IMG/VR virus record: IMGVR_UViG_3300047355_000009 | Location: 1-22,024 of that record | Source: a virus | Strand: one strand, 5' to 3' | Length of the DNA: 22,024 nt | Shown here: positions 7,030 to 14,040 of the stretch, piece after piece | Layout: every line of letters begins with the position of its first letter | Numbering within the stretch: the stretch's first letter is position 1 | The notes under the pieces: generated by a model | Database searches by the model: none | What the model saw: only the letters and a program-made list of their open reading frames with translations | Told to the model about the DNA's origin: nothing | Position numbers and translations under genes: made by a program

Positions 7030-7398
7030 TTATTCAGTTCCTGATATTATTTGATCCTCTGGCAATCTATTACGATTATATTGGTCTTTGTGCCATTGTT
7101 CGCTTCTAACGTTTTTACTCTCTAATTCTTTTTGTAAATTTGCTAATGCACGCCAAGCAACTTTTGCAGTATGTAATATTCCATCTACATCTGTTTTACC
7201 AGATTCTAATAAGTGTCGCATTAAAGCATCAAGATCATCAGTTGATTTATTTCTATCCCAGTGTAAAGGTTCATTAGGATGATGTTGCTTGCTACCTATA
7301 TAACTAACTTTTGCAACTTCACATAATGCGTCTGGAAAATATTTTAACAAGCCACTATATAGTGGTATTTGTTTTCTTTTTTCTTTATTTACTTCCAT
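7030..7398 (-). CDS. dATP/dGTP diphosphohydrolase-like (DUF5664) protein
   Basis: Resembles the phage family annotated as dATP/dGTP diphosphohydrolase N-terminal domain (formerly DUF5664), an all-alpha MazG-like fold that would hydrolyse dNTPs to dNMP and pyrophosphate. In this 122-aa protein the family pattern is visible: KQIPLYSGLLKYFPDALCEVAKV (9-31) with Glu27, HPNEPLHWDRN (40-50) with Trp47, DDLDALMRHLLESGK (54-68) with the RHL signature, D72, His76 and Trp82. Such enzymes may adjust nucleotide pools or support modified-base genomes. The start codon shares its A with the stop of the 27-aa gene upstream (TAATG), suggesting coupled translation. The activity and substrate are inferred from the family. 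Confidence 0.75.
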   Translation of the reverse strand: MEVNKEKRKQIPLYSGLLKYFPDALCEVAKVSYIGSKQHHPNEPLHWDRNKSTDDLDALMRHLLESGKTDVDGILHTAKVAWRALANLQKELESKNVRSEQWHKDQYNRNRLPEDQIISGTE

Positions 7399-7481
7399 TA
7401 TAATATTATAAGTATTAAAAACATACTAACTATTGATATACTAAATACTATTAAGTTTGCTTCGTATTTTCTATTTTTCAT
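7398..7481 (-). CDS. 27-aa single-pass membrane micropeptide
   Basis: A tiny gene of 27 codons with ATG at 7481-7479 and TAA at 7400-7398. The peptide begins with a basic, polar head (MKNRKYEAN) and continues as an uninterrupted hydrophobic stretch (LIVFSISIVSMFLILIIL), predicting one transmembrane helix with the N-terminus inside. The start codon overlaps the stop of the 51-aa gene (ATGA) and its own stop overlaps the start of the diphosphohydrolase-like gene (TAATG). Such tight overlaps on both sides support real, coupled translation. Function unknown; small membrane peptides in phages can alter host membranes or exclude other phages. AT-rich DNA readily encodes hydrophobic codons, so a chance ORF is not excluded. 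Confidence 0.5.
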   Translation of the reverse strand: MKNRKYEANLIVFSISIVSMFLILIIL

Positions 7482-7633
7482 CTTATGTTATTTATGGTTG
7501 AAATTATTGTGTCTCGTCTATCTAAAAAATATTTATATATAGGCTTATTTTGTGCGCCTTTATATTCGCAATATTTAATGTTTGATTCGACATCTTTTAA
7601 CTTAATTTTTAAATCTTTTAATTGTGTTTTCAT
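7478..7633 (-). CDS. 51-aa small protein, first gene of the replication unit
   Basis: I read 51 codons from ATG at 7633-7631 to TGA at 7480-7478. The peptide is charged and mostly helical (MKTQLKDLKIKLKDVESNIK at the N-terminus, then a tyrosine-rich YCEYKGAQNKPIYKYF and a DRRDTIISTINNIR tail). No family is recognised. It is the first gene after the terminator at 7707-7737 and has the 19-base element shared with the other early unit 29 bases upstream, so it probably opens the replication transcript. Its stop codon overlaps the start of the 27-aa membrane peptide. Confidence 0.6.
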   Translation of the reverse strand: MKTQLKDLKIKLKDVESNIKYCEYKGAQNKPIYKYFLDRRDTIISTINNIR

Positions 7634-7661
7634 AATATAAATTTTATTGTTTGTTTAAAAG

Positions 7662-7680
7662 TAAAAAAATATTTTCAATT
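7662..7680 (-). promoter_or_regulatory. Shared 19-bp element upstream of the replication unit
   Basis: On the minus strand this reads AATTGAAAATATTTTTTTA. It differs at one base from the element at 8801-8819. Both copies lie just downstream of a terminator and 28-29 bases before the first ATG of a transcription unit (7633 here). This fits a promoter or operator for early expression. It lacks a clean Bacteroidota -33/-7 spacing, so I cannot say whether RNA polymerase or a regulator binds it. Confidence 0.45.
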
Positions 7681-7706
7681 TCACAACATAAATGAAAAAA
7701 AACTTT

Positions 7707-7737
7707 AAAAAAAAAGGGACTCATTGCTGAATCCCTT
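7707..7737 (-). terminator. Rho-independent terminator after the SSB-like gene
   Basis: On the minus strand AAGGGATTC and GAGTCCCTT form a 9-bp stem (one T-G wobble) with a six-base loop AGCAAT, followed by a run of T residues. It begins 16 bases after the stop of the SSB-like gene and closes the HTH / annealing protein / SSB transcript. Confidence 0.85.
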
Positions 7738-7753
7738 CTTATAAAACGATAAC

Positions 7754-8041
7754 CTAAAAAGGTAAATCGCCATCCCCCTCATCTGCTTGTTTTGATCCTT
7801 CAGGTTTCCAAGTGTTAAAACTCATAGAAACTGAATTGTCATCATTTTGCCAAAGGTTAATTTTGAATTGTGTTTCCCCTTTGTATTCTGTTTTAGCATC
7901 TTGTACTTCAGCTTGCTTTAAACATTTTATTAGTTCATTTGGTGTAATTACACCATTAGCTAATAAGTTTTGTGGTGCTTTGTCTCCCTTTGGGAAAAAT
8001 CTTACACCGTTTACATAAATTGATTTTTTTTGTTCACTCAT
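7754..8041 (-). CDS. SSB-like protein with acidic LPF tail
   Basis: A 95-aa protein likely to coat phage single-stranded DNA. Residues 6-75 form a compact beta-rich domain (KSIYVNGVRFFPKG; ITPNELIKCL; TQFKINLWQ; SVSMSFNTW). The end is strongly acidic and finishes DEGDGDLPF, very similar to the C-terminal tip by which bacterial SSB proteins recruit partners. The gene follows the annealing protein gene (37-base gap) and is the last before a terminator. I do not see a standard OB-fold signature, so ssDNA binding is inferred from the tail, size and neighbours. The alternative is an accessory recombination protein that mimics the SSB tail. Confidence 0.65.
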   Translation of the reverse strand: MSEQKKSIYVNGVRFFPKGDKAPQNLLANGVITPNELIKCLKQAEVQDAKTEYKGETQFKINLWQNDDNSVSMSFNTWKPEGSKQADEGDGDLPF

Positions 8042-8078
8042 AATTATTAATTTAATTTAAATTTATTATTTATTTTTT

Positions 8079-8567
8079 TTATTTTAACATTTTATTTATT
8101 TTTTCTCTGTATTCACTTTTCATTTTAAATTTTTTTAAAACATTTTCAGCTTGTTTTGGTCCTCCTTTTAGTGTTGCCTCAAATTGTGATGCTGTCAGCC
8201 ATTTTTTAGAGTCACTTTTTACATTCTGGTTATTTTTTGCGTTTATAAGTTCATCTTCAGATGCTATAGCAGTATCTATACCAATACCTAAATAACCTAA
8301 TGCTCTACCTAGTGCAGATGTAAATCCATTTTCAACAAAAGAAGTTTTGTTTATATAAGAACTATCACGATACTCTTGCGTGTGAGCAGTTACAATTATA
8401 TTGCCATCTGCATCATTTATAGTACATTTAAAAATACCCTCTATAGTATCTATTGAAACTAAAGATTCTACTATTTGCCAATTTTTAAATTGTTCTTGTT
8501 GTCTAAAATAAATTAGTCGCTCATTTACGGTAACATATTTATTACCTTTAATGTTAATTGTTTTCAT
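8079..8567 (-). CDS. Putative phage single-strand annealing protein (Rad52/ERF-like)
   Basis: Probably pairs complementary single strands in phage recombination. The 162-aa protein begins IKGNKYVTVNERLIYFRQQ (5-23), continues with beta strands (GIFKCTINDADGNIIVTAHT) and carries a conserved-looking block SSYINKTSFVENGFTSALGR and ALGYLGIGIDTAIASEDEL (69-107). The GRALGxLGIG-type segment is similar in style to Rad52/ERF annealing proteins of phages. A short C-terminal helical domain (KKWLTASQFEATLKGG and on) ends in a basic tail. Neighbouring SSB-like and RecE-like genes support an annealing role, as these three functions usually travel together. I am confident it is a conserved phage DNA metabolism protein, less so of the exact family. 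Confidence 0.6.
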   Translation of the reverse strand: MKTINIKGNKYVTVNERLIYFRQQEQFKNWQIVESLVSIDTIEGIFKCTINDADGNIIVTAHTQEYRDSSYINKTSFVENGFTSALGRALGYLGIGIDTAIASEDELINAKNNQNVKSDSKKWLTASQFEATLKGGPKQAENVLKKFKMKSEYREKINKMLK

Positions 8568-8578
8568 ATTTTAATTGT

Positions 8579-8773
8579 TTAATTGTTTATTAAATTTTTG
8601 ACTGAATTTTCAAATCCTGTATCACGTAAAATATTTAATTCACTTATAGTAAATGTATCAGGATTTTGTATTCTTGATTTAAGTGTGGGCATTGTGCATT
8701 TAAGAATTTCGCACACATCATACCGTTTTAATTTAAGACTTTTTAACTCGTCTTTAAATAGATTTTCAAACAT
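8579..8773 (-). CDS. Small helix-turn-helix DNA-binding protein
   Basis: A 64-aa protein that is mostly one helix-turn-helix: LKLKRYDVCEILKCTMPTLK at residues 13-32 gives the HTH, followed by SRIQNPDTFTISELNILRD (33-51), similar to small Cro/XRE-type regulators. It is the first gene after the terminator at 8825-8860 and lies under the shared 19-bp element at 8801-8819, so it may regulate that element and the copy at 7662-7680. No repressor dimerisation or cleavage domain is present and there is no integrase in view, so a lysogeny repressor is not implied. Confidence 0.7.
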   Translation of the reverse strand: MFENLFKDELKSLKLKRYDVCEILKCTMPTLKSRIQNPDTFTISELNILRDTGFENSVKNLINN

Positions 8774-8794
8774 ATTTTAATTTTAAAGTTTACA

Positions 8795-8819
8795 CAAAAA
8801 TAAAAAATTATTTTCAATT
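8795..8819 (-). promoter_or_regulatory. Early promoter/operator candidate before the HTH gene
   Basis: The segment 8801-8819 (minus strand AATTGAAAATAATTTTTTA) matches the element at 7662-7680 at 18 of 19 bases. It overlaps TATTTTTG at 8795-8802, which fits the Bacteroidota -7 box TAnnTTTG and ends 22 bases before the ATG at 8773. The repeated element, its location after a terminator and its constant distance to the start codon support a regulatory role. Confidence 0.5.
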
Positions 8820-8824
8820 AACAT

Positions 8825-8860
8825 AAAAAAACCCCTAAAATTAAAAAAAAATTAGGGATT
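8825..8860 (-). terminator. Rho-independent terminator after the tail block
   Basis: On the minus strand AATCCCTAA pairs with TTAGGGGTT (9 bp, one T-G wobble) around an A/T loop, followed by a run of seven T residues. It lies 32 bases after the stop of the tail-tip gene and separates late tail genes from the early region. Confidence 0.8.
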
Positions 8861-8891
8861 TCTTCGCAAACAGAAAGGGGATTCTGAATAT

Positions 8892-10907
8892 CTATTCTGT
8901 TGTAATTCTAAACTTTAAATCAATATCATCATCATCATTTGGTAAATGTGCTATTACTTTTGCATTAGCAGATTTAACTTTATATTCTAAACCATTTATG
9001 AAACAACTTTGCTCATCTTGTGCTATTGATGCACCAAAATTGAACCATAATCTATTATGCATAGACAATGGATTCTGTGTTTCGTTTCTAAATGTGCCTT
9101 CATATCTGACAACAAAATCTCTATAGTCGTTCATTATGTTTTGTAAATGACGTTCAAATATTGGTTTTCTAGTATTATAGTCTCTAGTTCTGTGATAAGC
9201 GTAATCAGTAGTTAGAACACCATTAAAATAATAAGTACCTGTAATTGTTTTTTCATCACTAAAAACTAGTGTACTGTTATTACGTTCTGCAAATTCTATA
9301 TAAGAATTAGGAATATTTACATTAGCATTAGGTTCAGCAGATAAACCGCTTGGCTTAAAATAATTACCAATAATACCTACATTATCAAAATATATATCTT
9401 CGACACCTGTACCACTGTAAGTACAATTTAAAACTTGTATTCCAATTTGATTGTTAGTCAAACTAGTAGGGTAACCTGTACCATCAAAACTTACATCTAT
9501 TGTCTGCCAATTATTAAAAACTTGTATCTCTCTAGTTATTGTTGTGCTTGTTGTAGTCCAAGTGCTATTTTCATCGTCCCAATAATAAAAATTAGGTGGT
9601 GCGCTTACTACTATTCTAAATTGTAATGTAAAGTTTGAAACACTATTTTCATTTTTATCAACGAAAATACCAATTTGAGATTTTACACCAGTATAATAGT
9701 AATTCCAACTTTGTGCTGTTGAACCTACATAATCAGAATTAAAAACTAAAGTTTCTCCTGAAGTCGGAGCATTAACTAATTTAATAGCTTTATTACCTTG
9801 TTGATCTGTTTCATCAGTAACTAAAGATGCATAACTACTTATAATCCAACCATATGAACCATACTCAAAACCAACATTTCTAGTATATTGATATACATTA
9901 GACTGTGTAGTTTTAAAATTATACCTAGCTTTATTTAATGGTTGTATATACTCTCTAACTAAATCGCCACCAATACTTTTTAATGTTGTAGGCACTATTC
10001 TTAAGACAGAATCATTACTAGAAGATTGATAAACACCACTTTCATTATATAAATCAGTTTGTATAACTTCATCTGAACTACTTACCAACTGGTTTTTTAT
10101 ACTAGTTCTTATGTTGCTTACACTACCACCACCAGCTAAGGTGGTAAATATTGTATTTTTTACATTATAATCAAATATATTAGTGTTTTCTACTATATAC
10201 CAACAACCATAGGATTGAAATATTCTACAATTATAGCTTCTTAATATAGCTTCTAATTGTTTTTTACAAGTTGGAACATCAAAATTATTTATCAGTTCAT
10301 TACGACCAGCTGTAATTAATATGCTTTTCATAACAGCTTTACGTGATGGATAAGTTGGAGTTAAAGAAAAACCAGGTGTTATATCTGCTTGTACTTTAAT
10401 ATCTAAATCTAAATCTAAATGTGCTAATATAGTAGCAATTCTTGTTCTATTAGCTAAACCAGTATTTTCATTAAAAGGTGATGTAAATAAAGGCGTTGAA
10501 TAATTATCTAAAGTACCTAAACCATCATATGCCTTTAAAGTAAAAGCAACTGGATTTGATTTATATTGTTCTCTATGCCTATCGACTACAATATAGCCTA
10601 TCCAATATGTTTGGTAATTGTTACTAGAGTCTTTGTAAAGAACTTTAATTTGATATTCACGCTCATCGTATTCATAAAAATTATCATAGCTTACATCGTC
10701 TGTTGTAAATAAATTTAAAGAACATACAGACCCTACTATAGGCGAGTTATAATAATCATCATTAGCGTTCCATCGAATTACAACTGGCTCTGCTTGACCA
10801 ATCATATCATTAACTATACCTGTATAATTTTTTTTAAGTATTTCTACCCTTTTACCAAAGGTTAAAACATCACTAAATTCTAATCTGTATTTAACACCGT
10901 ATGACAT
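8892..10907 (-). CDS. Tail-tip/baseplate hub protein with jelly-roll module
   Basis: A 671-aa protein directly after the tape measure gene, the usual place of distal tail or tail-associated hub proteins. The first 135 residues (YGVKYRLEFSDVLTFGKRVE; VIRWNANDDYYNSPIVGS; YEYDEREYQIKVLYKD) resemble the N-terminal region of tail-tip proteins in flavobacterial phages. From about 345 to 515, NVGFEYGSYGWIISSYASLV through NNWQTIDVSFDGTGYPTSL to GVEDIYFDNVGIIG has the look of a carbohydrate-binding jelly-roll (CBM4/9-type), which may contact the host surface glycan. The C-terminal part returns to hub-like beta structure. It starts 6 bases after the tape measure stop and is followed by a terminator. 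The role is clear from context; the jelly-roll is an inference from pattern. Confidence 0.72.
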   Translation of the reverse strand: MSYGVKYRLEFSDVLTFGKRVEILKKNYTGIVNDMIGQAEPVVIRWNANDDYYNSPIVGSVCSLNLFTTDDVSYDNFYEYDEREYQIKVLYKDSSNNYQTYWIGYIVVDRHREQYKSNPVAFTLKAYDGLGTLDNYSTPLFTSPFNENTGLANRTRIATILAHLDLDLDIKVQADITPGFSLTPTYPSRKAVMKSILITAGRNELINNFDVPTCKKQLEAILRSYNCRIFQSYGCWYIVENTNIFDYNVKNTIFTTLAGGGSVSNIRTSIKNQLVSSSDEVIQTDLYNESGVYQSSSNDSVLRIVPTTLKSIGGDLVREYIQPLNKARYNFKTTQSNVYQYTRNVGFEYGSYGWIISSYASLVTDETDQQGNKAIKLVNAPTSGETLVFNSDYVGSTAQSWNYYYTGVKSQIGIFVDKNENSVSNFTLQFRIVVSAPPNFYYWDDENSTWTTTSTTITREIQVFNNWQTIDVSFDGTGYPTSLTNNQIGIQVLNCTYSGTGVEDIYFDNVGIIGNYFKPSGLSAEPNANVNIPNSYIEFAERNNSTLVFSDEKTITGTYYFNGVLTTDYAYHRTRDYNTRKPIFERHLQNIMNDYRDFVVRYEGTFRNETQNPLSMHNRLWFNFGASIAQDEQSCFINGLEYKVKSANAKVIAHLPNDDDDIDLKFRITTE

Positions 10908-10912
10908 AAATA

Positions 10913-13279
10913 TTATATAATTCTATTTCTAGTAGAATTTGCACGCTCTAAAGCAACAATTAAATCTTGTCCCCTTAGTTCAAATGACCCTCCGACTTGT
11001 ACGTTACTAGGATTGTTATTATTGCCTAGCATACCTTTTAATTTACTTAGTGGTGCTATTACTTCAGGATTGCTTCTTGCTCCAGGATATTCGCCAACTA
11101 GACCCATAGTAGGTGCGCTAACAATACCACCGTTTGCAAATGCTCCAAAACCAGATAGTTTACCAAATATATCTTTAACACCTGTACCACCACCTTGAAA
11201 TGAACCTATGCCTAAACCACCTAATATAGCTGATAGTGCTAAGGCAGCCATTGCAGCGGCAATTAATTTTTTAATAATTTGCCCTAACATTTGTCCTAAT
11301 GCTTTTACAAAATTTTCACCTTCCATAACAGCAGAAAATGCTGACATAAAAGAATTGCCAACTTCACTCATTATACCGTCAACACTTAATCCTAATTCTT
11401 GCATTTTTGTTACAAAAGCACTAATTTTTTCATCAGTTTCTTCTGGTTTACCTAATATTATATCTGGCAATGTTAATAATTGACTTAAATTATCTGTACC
11501 TGTAAGTGGTGTGATACCTTGTGCAACTAATGATTGTGTAGAATCACTACCTCCACCTCCACCACCAGAAAAGATAGAATTTACCGCATTACTTGTAATA
11601 GTTTTTAATTTAGTAACAGCATTATCTAAGCCTTTTTGTACTTGTTCAACTGTCTTTTTTTCTAGTTGATTACCTACTGAATTTGCAAAACTATCTGTCA
11701 ATTCTGTTGCTAGTTCTTCTCCTGCATCTTTAGTAATTTTTTCACTCTCAACAAATCCCTCTTTTAATATATCTCCAAAAGATGCATCAAAACCATCTTC
11801 ACTAAATGCTTTTATTAATTTCCACATTGTTTTAAAAACATTGACGAATTTCATTACAGATGCTTTAGCGGCTATAAAAACTGTTTTAAACACAGCACCT
11901 ATAGCACCTATTGCTAATCTTAAAGTTATAGATGAATTATATAAGTCTACAAATTGATTGTAAAGACCAACTATAACAGGCAAAATTTCATTCCAATTTT
12001 TACTTATTACATATGCTATGCCAGCTAATGCTGCTGTTACTAAACCTATCGGTGATAGTAAAGCACCTAAAATACCTGTAAGTGTACCTGCTAATGATAT
12101 AATTGTTGGTAACGCTATTGCTACACCACCTAAAGCAATGGCTAATTTTTTTGTATTAGGACTTAATTCATTAAATCTTTGATATAAATTTTGTACAAAC
12201 GTTGCAGCCTTTTGTAATAAAGGCACTACAGCAACTAATAATTGTTGTCCTAAACTGGCTAAAGTTTCTTTTGCGCCATTTAATGCTTTTTGAAATTTAA
12301 AGCTAGCAGACTCCTGTGTAGTTTTAAACGCTACAGATGTCATATCAAGAGTGTTTTCCATTCTTGAAAAAATACCTTCGACTTCTTTTGCGTTTTTACC
12401 TGTCAAACTCATTACAGGCAATAACGCTCTAATATTACCAAATACAGCAGTTGTAGCGTCAGCATTACCATCAAACTTTTCTGCTAATAGTTGTAATGTA
12501 TTTAATAATCCTTTTTCTTTTATGTTTTGTCTTATAAAATCTGCGCCTAGCCCCATACCTTGTAAGGCTTCACGTGCTTGTTCGCTTGGACTTAATAATG
12601 ATACTAGTACACTTCTTAATCCAGTAGCAGCTATTGAAGCATTTGAATTAGTTCTAGATACAGCCGCAAATGCAGCTCCAAGTTCATTAAATTCAACACC
12701 CATTTCTGAAGCAATAGGCACAACTTGTTCCATAGCTTGACCTAATTGCGCAGAATCCAAACGCCCTTCTCTTACAGCAGCAACTAAAACATCAGTAGCA
12801 GCTGCGGTAGTTAAATTTTCTTTACCATATGCCGCCATAGCAGCTGTGTTTAATCTTGCTATAGTTTCAGTATCACCAAGACCAGATGCCGCTGCTTTTA
12901 ACGAAATTTCTAAAGTTTTTAAGGCATCAGAACCACGTAAACCTGCGGAGGTTATAAAAAACAAAGCATCAGCTGCTTCACGTGAAGATGTAGCTGTATC
13001 AATAGCAAGTTTTTTGACAGTTTGACCCATTTCATCAACAGAGTCACCTGCAATACCAACTAAGGATTTTATTTTAGTCATAGACTTATCAAAGTCTAAT
13101 GCCATCTTAACACTTGCGCCACCTACCAATGTCATTGGCAATGTTAAAGCTTGCAAAGAAGAGCCTAGTCCTTTCAGTTTACCACCAAATGATTTTAATT
13201 TGCTTGATGCACTTGAAACAGCTTTATTTAAGCCACTAGCATCACCATTTATTTTTACTCTTAATGGTTGTGTTGCCAT
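10913..13279 (-). CDS. Tail tape measure protein (TP901 type)
   Basis: Sets tail length during assembly and is ejected with the DNA. In the 788-aa protein residues 58-240 match the TP901 tape measure core (ALDFDKSMTKIKSLVG; SREAADALFFITSAGLRG; AMAAYGKENLTTAAATDVL; GVEFNELGAAFAAVSRTNSN). A hydrophobic segment at about 379-425 and another near 675-705 are probable membrane-penetrating helices. A six-glycine run sits at 572-577. At about 0.15 nm per residue a full-length ruler gives a tail near 118 nm. The preceding gene pair is the G/GT chaperone that coats this protein, and the next gene is the tail-tip protein, the classic siphovirus order. A TATTTTTG box lies 16 bases upstream. Confidence 0.93.
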   Translation of the reverse strand: MATQPLRVKINGDASGLNKAVSSASSKLKSFGGKLKGLGSSLQALTLPMTLVGGASVKMALDFDKSMTKIKSLVGIAGDSVDEMGQTVKKLAIDTATSSREAADALFFITSAGLRGSDALKTLEISLKAAASGLGDTETIARLNTAAMAAYGKENLTTAAATDVLVAAVREGRLDSAQLGQAMEQVVPIASEMGVEFNELGAAFAAVSRTNSNASIAATGLRSVLVSLLSPSEQAREALQGMGLGADFIRQNIKEKGLLNTLQLLAEKFDGNADATTAVFGNIRALLPVMSLTGKNAKEVEGIFSRMENTLDMTSVAFKTTQESASFKFQKALNGAKETLASLGQQLLVAVVPLLQKAATFVQNLYQRFNELSPNTKKLAIALGGVAIALPTIISLAGTLTGILGALLSPIGLVTAALAGIAYVISKNWNEILPVIVGLYNQFVDLYNSSITLRLAIGAIGAVFKTVFIAAKASVMKFVNVFKTMWKLIKAFSEDGFDASFGDILKEGFVESEKITKDAGEELATELTDSFANSVGNQLEKKTVEQVQKGLDNAVTKLKTITSNAVNSIFSGGGGGGSDSTQSLVAQGITPLTGTDNLSQLLTLPDIILGKPEETDEKISAFVTKMQELGLSVDGIMSEVGNSFMSAFSAVMEGENFVKALGQMLGQIIKKLIAAAMAALALSAILGGLGIGSFQGGGTGVKDIFGKLSGFGAFANGGIVSAPTMGLVGEYPGARSNPEVIAPLSKLKGMLGNNNNPSNVQVGGSFELRGQDLIVALERANSTRNRII

Positions 13280-13294
13280 ATCTTAGAATTTTAA

Positions 13295-13302
13295 CAAAAA
13301 TA
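13295..13302 (-). promoter_or_regulatory. Possible TAnnTTTG promoter box before the tape measure gene
   Basis: Minus strand TATTTTTG, preceded by TTTTTTG, lies 16 bases before the tape measure ATG in the only gap (38 bases) of this part of the operon. It matches the -7 consensus of Bacteroidota but has no clear -33 element. Confidence 0.3.
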
Positions 13303-13317
13303 CAAAAAAAAAGACTC

Positions 13318-13656
13318 TTAATTTTTCTCTTTACTTTTGTTGACTTGTTTAAGAAATCTGTCGTATTGTTCTCTTGTGCTTTTTGGTTTATCCTTTTCTA
13401 AATAAACATCTTGTGGTAGTGGAAATAATTTATCAGGTGTAATCATATTGGCACGTTTATCTACATTTATATTAAATAAAATCATAGATAAATAACGTAC
13501 ACGTTCCCACTCTAAATTTTGTTTGATCATATGGGACTCACCGAGTAATTGATTTTCACCCCAAGTATGCGTCCAAAAATCACTTGGTGAAATCCCTATT
13601 TGACCGATATAATAATCTAAAATATCGTCCCAACTAATGGACGCTTTTACTTTCCC
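13318..13656 (-). CDS. Tail assembly chaperone T part (read by -1 frameshift)
   Basis: This frame is open from 13677 down to the TAA at 13320-13318. Its first ATG is at 13530, well inside the conserved-looking region. Before that ATG the frame encodes WDDILDYYIGQIGISPSDFW and then THTWGENQLLGESH, a plausible folded segment continuous with IKQNLEWERVRYLSM and LFPLPQDVYLE after it. The frame is -1 relative to the upstream G gene and overlaps its end at a slippery A AAA AAG. It is therefore the C-terminal part of a GT fusion of about 235 residues (123 from G plus 112). The GT form is expected to bridge the tape measure protein and the tail tube. Annotating only the 70 codons from 13530 would miss the true product. 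Confidence 0.85.
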   Translation of the reverse strand, partial: GKVKASISWDDILDYYIGQIGISPSDFWTHTWGENQLLGESHMIKQNLEWERVRYLSMILFNINVDKRANMITPDKLFPLPQDVYLEKDKPKSTREQYDRFLKQVNKSKEKN

Positions 13657-13662
13657 TTTTTT
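13626..13662 (-). promoter_or_regulatory. Programmed -1 ribosomal frameshift site (A AAA AAG)
   Basis: On the minus strand the bases 13662-13656 read A AAA AAG in the G frame, the same heptamer as the dnaX frameshift site. A -1 slip leads into AAA AAA GGG AAA GTA and the long T frame, while the G frame stops 6 bases later with TAA. Twelve bases downstream CGTCC (13643-13639) and GGACG (13630-13626) can form a small GC-rich hairpin with an 8-base loop, a possible stimulator. Confidence 0.85.
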
Positions 13663-14024
13663 GTAGTTTTTGTGACTTTACGTTTTATACCAACGTTTAA
13701 ATCATTACCAAGAATTTTAGATTCTAACATTACAGAAACAATATCTTCTAATTTAGATGCTTCTAAATCAGCTAACCAATTACCTACTGTAAATTCATTA
13801 TAATCTATTTCATTATTCTCTTCTTGATCAAAAGCTAAAAGCGCTGAATGTATCAACGCTCTTATGTTTTTAATAGAAACGCCACCTTCAAAGATAGCGC
13901 CTATTTCATCTAATGATATACCTAATGATTCAGTAAAGTTCGCCCAAAAATTCATTGAAAAATGCATTGTACGACTTTTACCACCCAATTTAATGGTGTA
14001 GTAACCCCTTTTTCTATTTGCCAT
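13647..14024 (-). CDS. Tail assembly chaperone G
   Basis: A 125-aa protein in the position and size of siphovirus tail assembly chaperone G, between the tail tube and tape measure genes. It starts with a short basic beta segment (RKRGYYTIKLGGKSRTMHFS, 4-23), is helical in the middle (NFWANFTESLGISLDEIGAI; NIRALIHSALLAFDQE; LEASKLEDIVSVMLES) and ends with a lysine-rich tail (KVTKTTKKGK) that is encoded by the slippery sequence. The known role is to keep the tape measure protein soluble and guide tube polymerisation, without entering the virion. A fraction of ribosomes should shift into the -1 frame to make GT. Confidence 0.88.
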   Translation of the reverse strand: MANRKRGYYTIKLGGKSRTMHFSMNFWANFTESLGISLDEIGAIFEGGVSIKNIRALIHSALLAFDQEENNEIDYNEFTVGNWLADLEASKLEDIVSVMLESKILGNDLNVGIKRKVTKTTKKGK

Positions 14025-14040
14025 TTATGTGTTTTTAATG

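Noticed and set aside
8579-8773. Lysogeny repressor
   Set aside because: The protein is only a 64-aa HTH without a dimerisation or cleavage domain. No divergent promoter pair, integrase or attachment site is visible.
13303-13330. Terminator between the chaperone T part and the tape measure gene
   Set aside because: There is a T-run on the minus strand, but the only stem I can form before it is five A/T-rich base pairs, too weak to call.
13318-13530. Independent 70-aa gene starting at the ATG at 13530
   Set aside because: The same frame is open and protein-like for 42 codons before this ATG, back to an in-phase slippery site in the G gene, so it is better read as the end of the GT fusion.
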